Below, piece by piece: positions 58,819 to 64,000 of a stretch of 64,000 nt of DNA. The translations under genes were made by a program, and so were the position numbers. The notes under the pieces were generated by a model that saw only the letters and a program-made list of their open reading frames with translations, was not told the DNA's origin and ran no database searches. The stretch's first letter is position 1; each line of letters opens with the position of its first letter. Origin of the DNA: Casuarina equisetifolia (lineage: Eukaryota > Streptophyta > Magnoliopsida > Fagales > Casuarinaceae); assembly GCA_028551475.1 (NCBI GenBank), contig CM052358.1:9531938-9595937 (forward strand), in the 5' to 3' direction.

Positions 58819-59521
58819 GTATAAAAAAAAAGAGACATTGGTATACTGAGTAATTTTTTTGTTTTTATTAGTCTTAGCATGACGGGGGTGCTATTTGCTT
58901 ACTGCCTCTGTAGATATATATAATATTATCTGCAAGACACCCCAATCTTACTAGGTTTTTCTATACAGGTAGTTGATGCAACCTACTCATTACAACAGCT
59001 TGCCGGGAAAAAAGTGTGCTTAATCTTGATTTTGCCTTCCAGCTTCTATGTAAAATATGTAACTTTTAGGGAATTCTTTAGTTTTTGATGAGCATTTAAC
59101 CTAAGGAAGGTAATTCTGTAATTCATGTTTAAAGAGAGATCAAGAATGATGCCCTTTAAATATATGCATTGGATTAGTTAGTTATGTATGGAAAATTCAA
59201 CTTAATGTCTAATGAATTATGCTAAATATTTTGTTTTCCCTCTTTTTAACTAGAGTATTGAACTAAATCATTCTTTTCTTTGCAATGTATTCTATATTGT
59301 TGTCATGTCACAAGATTGTCCATTTTTTCAAGCTAACAAATTATGCAAGGTGTACATCCATAAATTTAATTTTAGTCAATGGTTACAACTTTTGCTATCT
59401 TTTATAATTGGATGGTGGAGGTGTTGTTAGTGGAGGTTTTTGTGAATTGATACTATGCTTTGCAAGGACAGTAGTTGCTATTGGAATGGATGGAATTTTC
59501 ATGAAGGTATTGGGAATTTGT
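58819..59521 (+). pseudogene. Partial copy of KDSA (intron 8 to start of intron 10)
   Basis: Aligns by eye with 52014-52720. It contains exon 9 (58969-59013) and exon 10 (59408-59506) with the introns between, so it arose from DNA, not from mRNA. The acceptor of exon 10 is changed from AG to AA, and many amino acid changes (for example GLREL to GFCEL) follow C to T changes. It ends at the border of the gypsy element. No function is likely. Confidence 0.9.
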
Positions 59522-59936
59522 TGCAGTCATAATCTGTAATGAACACTTTAGGTTCAACAACTTGTAATGGATGATCAATTCCCCTAAAAGGTTTCCACTT
59601 TTTATGTTGAGCAATGTTTCCAAGCAACTCAATAGTGAACTAGCATCTAAGAGACACTACACCTCAACATCAAAGGGACACGGCACCATTCATTGTCAAG
59701 ATTTTGAATTACAAAAGTGAGGAATCCTGATTCCTAATTTGCCTTGTCTACAGCAAAAGACAACTTAACCCTTTTTTATGAGGTGTAATACCCATCTTGT
59801 CCTTAAGCCACTACTAAACAACCCTCAACATTACAACCCATCTAGATGCAACATATAATACAATCCTAAAAACAACAAACAATGCACGCAACATAATAAG
59901 CACAAAATTATCACGACTTCATTTGGGGATGGGACA
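59522..59936 (-). repeat. 3' LTR of the gypsy fossil
   Basis: Matches 63830-64000 over the available length (shared strings around CAATTCCC...TAAAAGGTTT and GAGCAATGTTTCCAAGCAAC). It joins the KDSA fragment directly on its left. Confidence 0.75.
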
Positions 59937-62628
59937 ATTCCTTCCCTTTTAATGAGGGACCTTGCCTTCAAGGTCAAAGCTAGGAAATTGCATGAAAAAT
60001 TGCTTTGTGGACTTCTAAGTCACATTATTTGTAGTCAACCCCTTCTAGACCACAAGCACTTGATCCTAGCCTTTCTTTTTGCAAGTTTCTATTACCGCCT
60101 AGGTTTAGGGCACAAACTTTCCTTTAGGTTCCACAACTATTATAAGTTTTGTTTGCACCACCACTTTGCTGCCAATAAACTTCTTAAGGATAAAGACATG
60201 AAACACCGAGTGGATTCTCGAGGTCTTCAGCAATCTTAAACAATAGGCCAATTTTCCAACTCTTTGCATGATCTCAAGGGCCTATAGTACCTAGGAGATA
60301 GCTTTTGGTTTCGCCTTATTGCTACTGTGAGTTGCCTATATGGTTAAAGACGTAGGTACACATGTTCTCATACTTGGAACTCTCAGTTAATTCTTCCTTT
60401 ATCATAAACCTTTTTTATGTAATTTTTGGACTCTTAACTTTTCTGTAAGCTTCTTAATTACTTATCTCTACTCATCAATTTTTTCTCCGCAGCTTTCATT
60501 GTTGTGGCTGTATGAACATAATCCAATAGTGTAGGAGATTCTTGCCATATACAACTTGGAAATGGCTTTTACTAGAGGACCTATAAATGCTGGTATATTT
60601 ACACAACTCCGCTTAAGGTAACCACTTCACCTAATTTTTGGGTTAATCTCTAGTAATGCACCTTAAATACATCTCCATGACTCTATTTACAGCTTTAGTT
60701 TGCTCATTAGACTATGAATGATATGCAATTGAATAATTTAAATGGGTTCTTTAAAGATTAAACAACTTCTTCCAAAACAAGCTTATGAACACTAGATCAC
60801 ATTCTGACACTATTTTTTATGGCATCCCATAAAGCTTATAAATGTTTTGAAAAAAGACTTATGCTACTATTGCTGTTATATATGGATGACTAATTGCCAT
60901 AAAGTAAGCCATTTTTGACACGTGATCAACCACAACTAAAATGCATGTTTTTCCTTTTGATGAAGTTAATCCTTCCATGAAGTTCATGGAGATTTTTATC
61001 CACACCTTTTTAAGTATTGGAAGGAGTTGCATCAATCATGCTAGCAACGTGTTCATACCTTTGTTCCTTTGACAAACAAGGCATTTCTACACATAACCTC
61101 TTGGACCATTTTTTGTATCTTAACCTAGGAAAAAGCTAATCTTACCTGTTGTAGTGTCATGTGCACCTTTTCATAGTAGGCAACACGAATTTCTCTAGTT
61201 GGTGTGCTTATTTTCTAATCCTACTAATGCCTTAAGCTTTTTTGATCAATACGCATAATAAACTTCCTCCCTAATAGGTAATTCTTCCACTTGTTTACTG
61301 CTATCACTATTGCTTGAAGCTCTTTTTCATAAGTTGAGAGTAAGACATTTCTTTCTTGGAGTACCTTACTAAAAAATGCAATTATGTGGCCTTCTTAAGA
61401 CAAAATTGCTTCAATAGTAGTACCATAGGCATCGCATTCTAGCATAAAGTCTTACTTAAAGTTCAACATTGCTAAAACAAGAGCTATCACCATGGCTTTT
61501 TTTATTTTTTTGAACGATAACTTTGCTTTATGATTCCAAGAAAAACTATCTTTTTTAACAAAATGGTAAGTAGGCTAGCAATTTTCCCATTGTTAAACCT
61601 CCTATAGTATTTAGTGAGTCTAAGGACCCCTCAACCCCCTTTAAGTTTGTGGGTCTCTTCCACTTAAGCATACCTTTGATCTTTTCTTCATCTACTAATA
61701 CCCTAACAACACTAATTACATGCCCTAAGTACTTGATCTTCTCTTGCCTAAAGGAACATTTGCTTCTTTTAACAAATAGTTGATGTGCTCATAACTACCC
61801 GAACACCATCTCCACATGTTCTAAGTGCTCTGGCTAACTCCTACTGCATACAAGGCTGTCATCAAAGAATACCAAGACAAACTTCCTTAGATACTTTTTA
61901 AAAATGCAATTCACTAAAGCTTAAAATGATGAGGGGGCATTGCATAATTCGAAAGGCATGACTAGATATCTATTTGTAATGCCCTTAATGTGTTTGGAAC
62001 ATAGTGTTATAAATGTCTCGTGTGTGTGCATCCTACTCTGGTGGTACCTTGACCTTAGGTCTAGCTTTGTGAAATATCTTGCTTCATACAATTCATCCAT
62101 CAACTTATCAATAATGGGAATAGAAAAACAATCCTTAGTGGTTTGTTTATTTAATCCCCTATAGTCGACACATAACTTCTATGACCCATCTTGTTTCCTA
62201 ACCAACAAAACCAAAGATGAGTACGGGCTAGCTTGGCCAAATTACTCCTAATTCTAAGAATTGCTTCACCATTAATTCTAACTCACTTTTTGATAATGAG
62301 GCCATCTATAGGACCTTGAAGCAATTGGCTTATTATTTTCCTTTAAGGGTATTTTGTGGTTATGCTCTTTAGTAAATGGTAAACTTGTTGGTTCCTCAAG
62401 AATTGATTCATATTACTCAAGTAGCTCATGAAGACCTTTTCCCAATTGTTCACCTTGTTCTTGTTAGATTGCACAAAGAGTTATTGCCTTAGTAGCACCC
62501 TTTACTATCACATCCTACACTAATTGGATTTGTAACAAGACTTCACATCCTAACTTTGTTAGCTCTTTTTTAAACATATATAGCAGGCCATCAATGTAAG
62601 AATAAGTTATTTATGTTGGTAGGAGTGA

Positions 62629-62676
<48 letters not shown>
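62629..62676 (+). repeat. (GAT)n microsatellite
   Basis: About fifteen GAT/ATG units inside the gypsy fossil. Confidence 0.95.
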
Positions 62677-62677
<1 letters not shown>

Positions 62678-64000
62678 GAGTGTGGTTCTTGAAATGGAGG
62701 AAGTTGATAGGGGATAAGTTAAGGAAGAGCTCGAGGTGTCCATAAAGGCTATGAATGGGTCTATAACATCCCAAATAATAAGGGTGATTAGGTACATTAA
62801 TGGAAAGAAAAAAGAATAAGGCATGTATTTTAGTAGACTTAAAGAACACTCACAATTTTGAATGTTGGTTTAGCAAAAAAAAAATTAGGCTTAGAGCTAG
62901 AGGAAGATAGAACTATAAGGGTTCTAGTAACTAATGGAGACAAAATTAAGAGTGTGAGGCTTTGTAGGAATCAGTTGTGTTGGTGTAGGGTTAGAAACTA
63001 AAAATTGACTTCGTTTTACTAGACATGCCTAGAACCAAAGCAATACTACGGGCAGGGTGGTTGGAAACCATGGGATTAATAGTGTTGAATCATTGTAATT
63101 AAAGAAAAGACCTTTTTCCCTTCGTTTTTGTATCTCTTTTGGAGTTAACCAATTGGTGTTCCTTAACTAGCTAGTGCCCTTATTCCAACTATTATTAGCA
63201 ACCTTGAGTTCTTTATAAAGCAGGGGCTTTCCTTTCTTAACTACCTTAACGTCATCTTTAAAGATTCTTGTGATACTAATAGCTTTTGGTAGATTTGAGG
63301 GCTTTCTCATTAAAACTTCCTTCCTAAGCCTTTCTATTAATCCAAACATAAAGTTCCCTCGTGAGTAGCAACCACGTTATTGGTTGCTCTCCTATCTATC
63401 TCTACAAGAAATCAAAACAAGCTTTTGTGTCATCATATAAATGCCACGATGTGATTTCTACCTTTTCTCCTTTAGGTGTGTGATGGAAATAGAAAAACAT
63501 ATTAGCCCTTGAAATCCACCTCAAAGGATCAGTTCCCCTTTCATACTTGGGAAAATTAAACCATATATTCTTCAATTTGTTCTACCAATGTTAATTCTCC
63601 ATTTAATTATCCTCAAACTCTCTTTTAAACTCTCTATCTCTTTGATTGGAGCTTAAACTCTCACCTATCACATTCTTTTCTTGCTTTCTTCCCTATGCTA
63701 TAAACATCTTTTGCATATTTTCCATAACCTCTTTAAATCTTTAATCCATCTCTTCCTTGAACTTATGCTCCAATTCCTTCTCCATTCATGCTAAAGTAGG
63801 ATTTTCCATACCTGGCTTTGGTAACAAATTGTCACAATTGGAATTTACAATGAAATCTTTGGGTTCAATAACCTATAATGGACAATCAATTCCCTTAAAA
63901 GGTTTTTATTTTTTATGCTGAGCAATGTTTCCAAGCAACACAATAGTAAACTAGCATTTAAAGGACATTACACCTTAACATCAAAGGGACATTGCACCAT

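Larger units (their letters stand above)
59522..64000 (-). mobile_element. Ty3/gypsy retrotransposon fossil (right LTR cut by window end)
   Basis: Old minus-strand element. The left LTR (the 3' LTR) is about 59522-59936, ending in CA, with a pyrimidine-rich tract next to it at about 59937-59950 (the polypurine tract of the element's strand). The right LTR (the 5' LTR) starts with TG at about 63830 and leaves the window. A primer-binding-like stretch complementary to initiator tRNA-Met is at about 63807-63826. Inside, from right to left: gag-like region, reverse transcriptase (around 62250-61600, with ARYFTKLDLRSRYHQ at about 62080), RNase H and integrase (around 60950-60300). The two LTRs differ at about one base in seven over the 120 bases I compared, so the insertion is old. 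Broken in very many places. Confidence 0.85.

Noticed and set aside
62591-62849. Serine-rich and isoleucine-rich open frames
   Set aside because: They are translations of the GAT microsatellite within the gypsy fossil.

Overview
This is plant nuclear DNA from an angiosperm, probably a dicot; I cannot name the species. The signs are long AT-rich introns with GT-AG borders, plant-only gene families (CYP71 P450s, a ROP GTPase, type I MADS-box genes, a KDO-8-phosphate synthase of the pectin pathway) and fossils of caulimovirids, Ty1/copia and Ty3/gypsy elements.

Left part, 1-32000: a minus-strand CYP71-type P450 cluster made by a tandem duplication of a two-gene unit. Reading from the right, the first unit holds an intact P450 (27166-29502) followed by a stump of a second one (25617-25891). 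The second unit holds a dead copy of the first P450 (4890-6680 plus 19290-19769) followed by the full-length second P450 (3523 down past base 1). A truncated Ty1/copia fossil (about 22283-25616) lies exactly at the boundary between the units. Exon 1 of the dead P450 is split by about 12.6 kb of rearranged endogenous pararetrovirus sequence (Caulimoviridae, petuvirus/florendovirus-like) in at least five blocks on both strands.

Middle part, 32700-44600: a single-exon type I (M-alpha) MADS gene on the minus strand, a seven-exon type I ROP/RAC small GTPase (36097-39332), and a three-exon Golgi-type nucleotide-sugar glycosyltransferase of the At4g15970-like group (41614-44575).

Right part, 45900-64000: a thirteen-exon KDO-8-phosphate synthase (47129-54712) whose summed exons give exactly 290 residues, but whose exon 3/intron 3 border has no in-frame GT donor; a second M-alpha MADS gene (56132-56734); a promoter-like piece with a 5'UTR exon but no gene behind it (about 58634-58815); a 0.7 kb decayed copy of the KDO-8-phosphate synthase exon 9-10 region (58819-59521); and an old Ty3/gypsy element on the minus strand that runs off the right edge.

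The genes are separate plant transcription units, not an operon. The linked story is local: duplication of a P450 pair, loss of one copy of each member, and repeated element insertion at the damaged places. The points most worth testing are the virus insertion inside the P450 exon with its inverted-repeat layout, the missing splice donor in the KDO-8-phosphate synthase gene, and the copia fragment at the duplication boundary.
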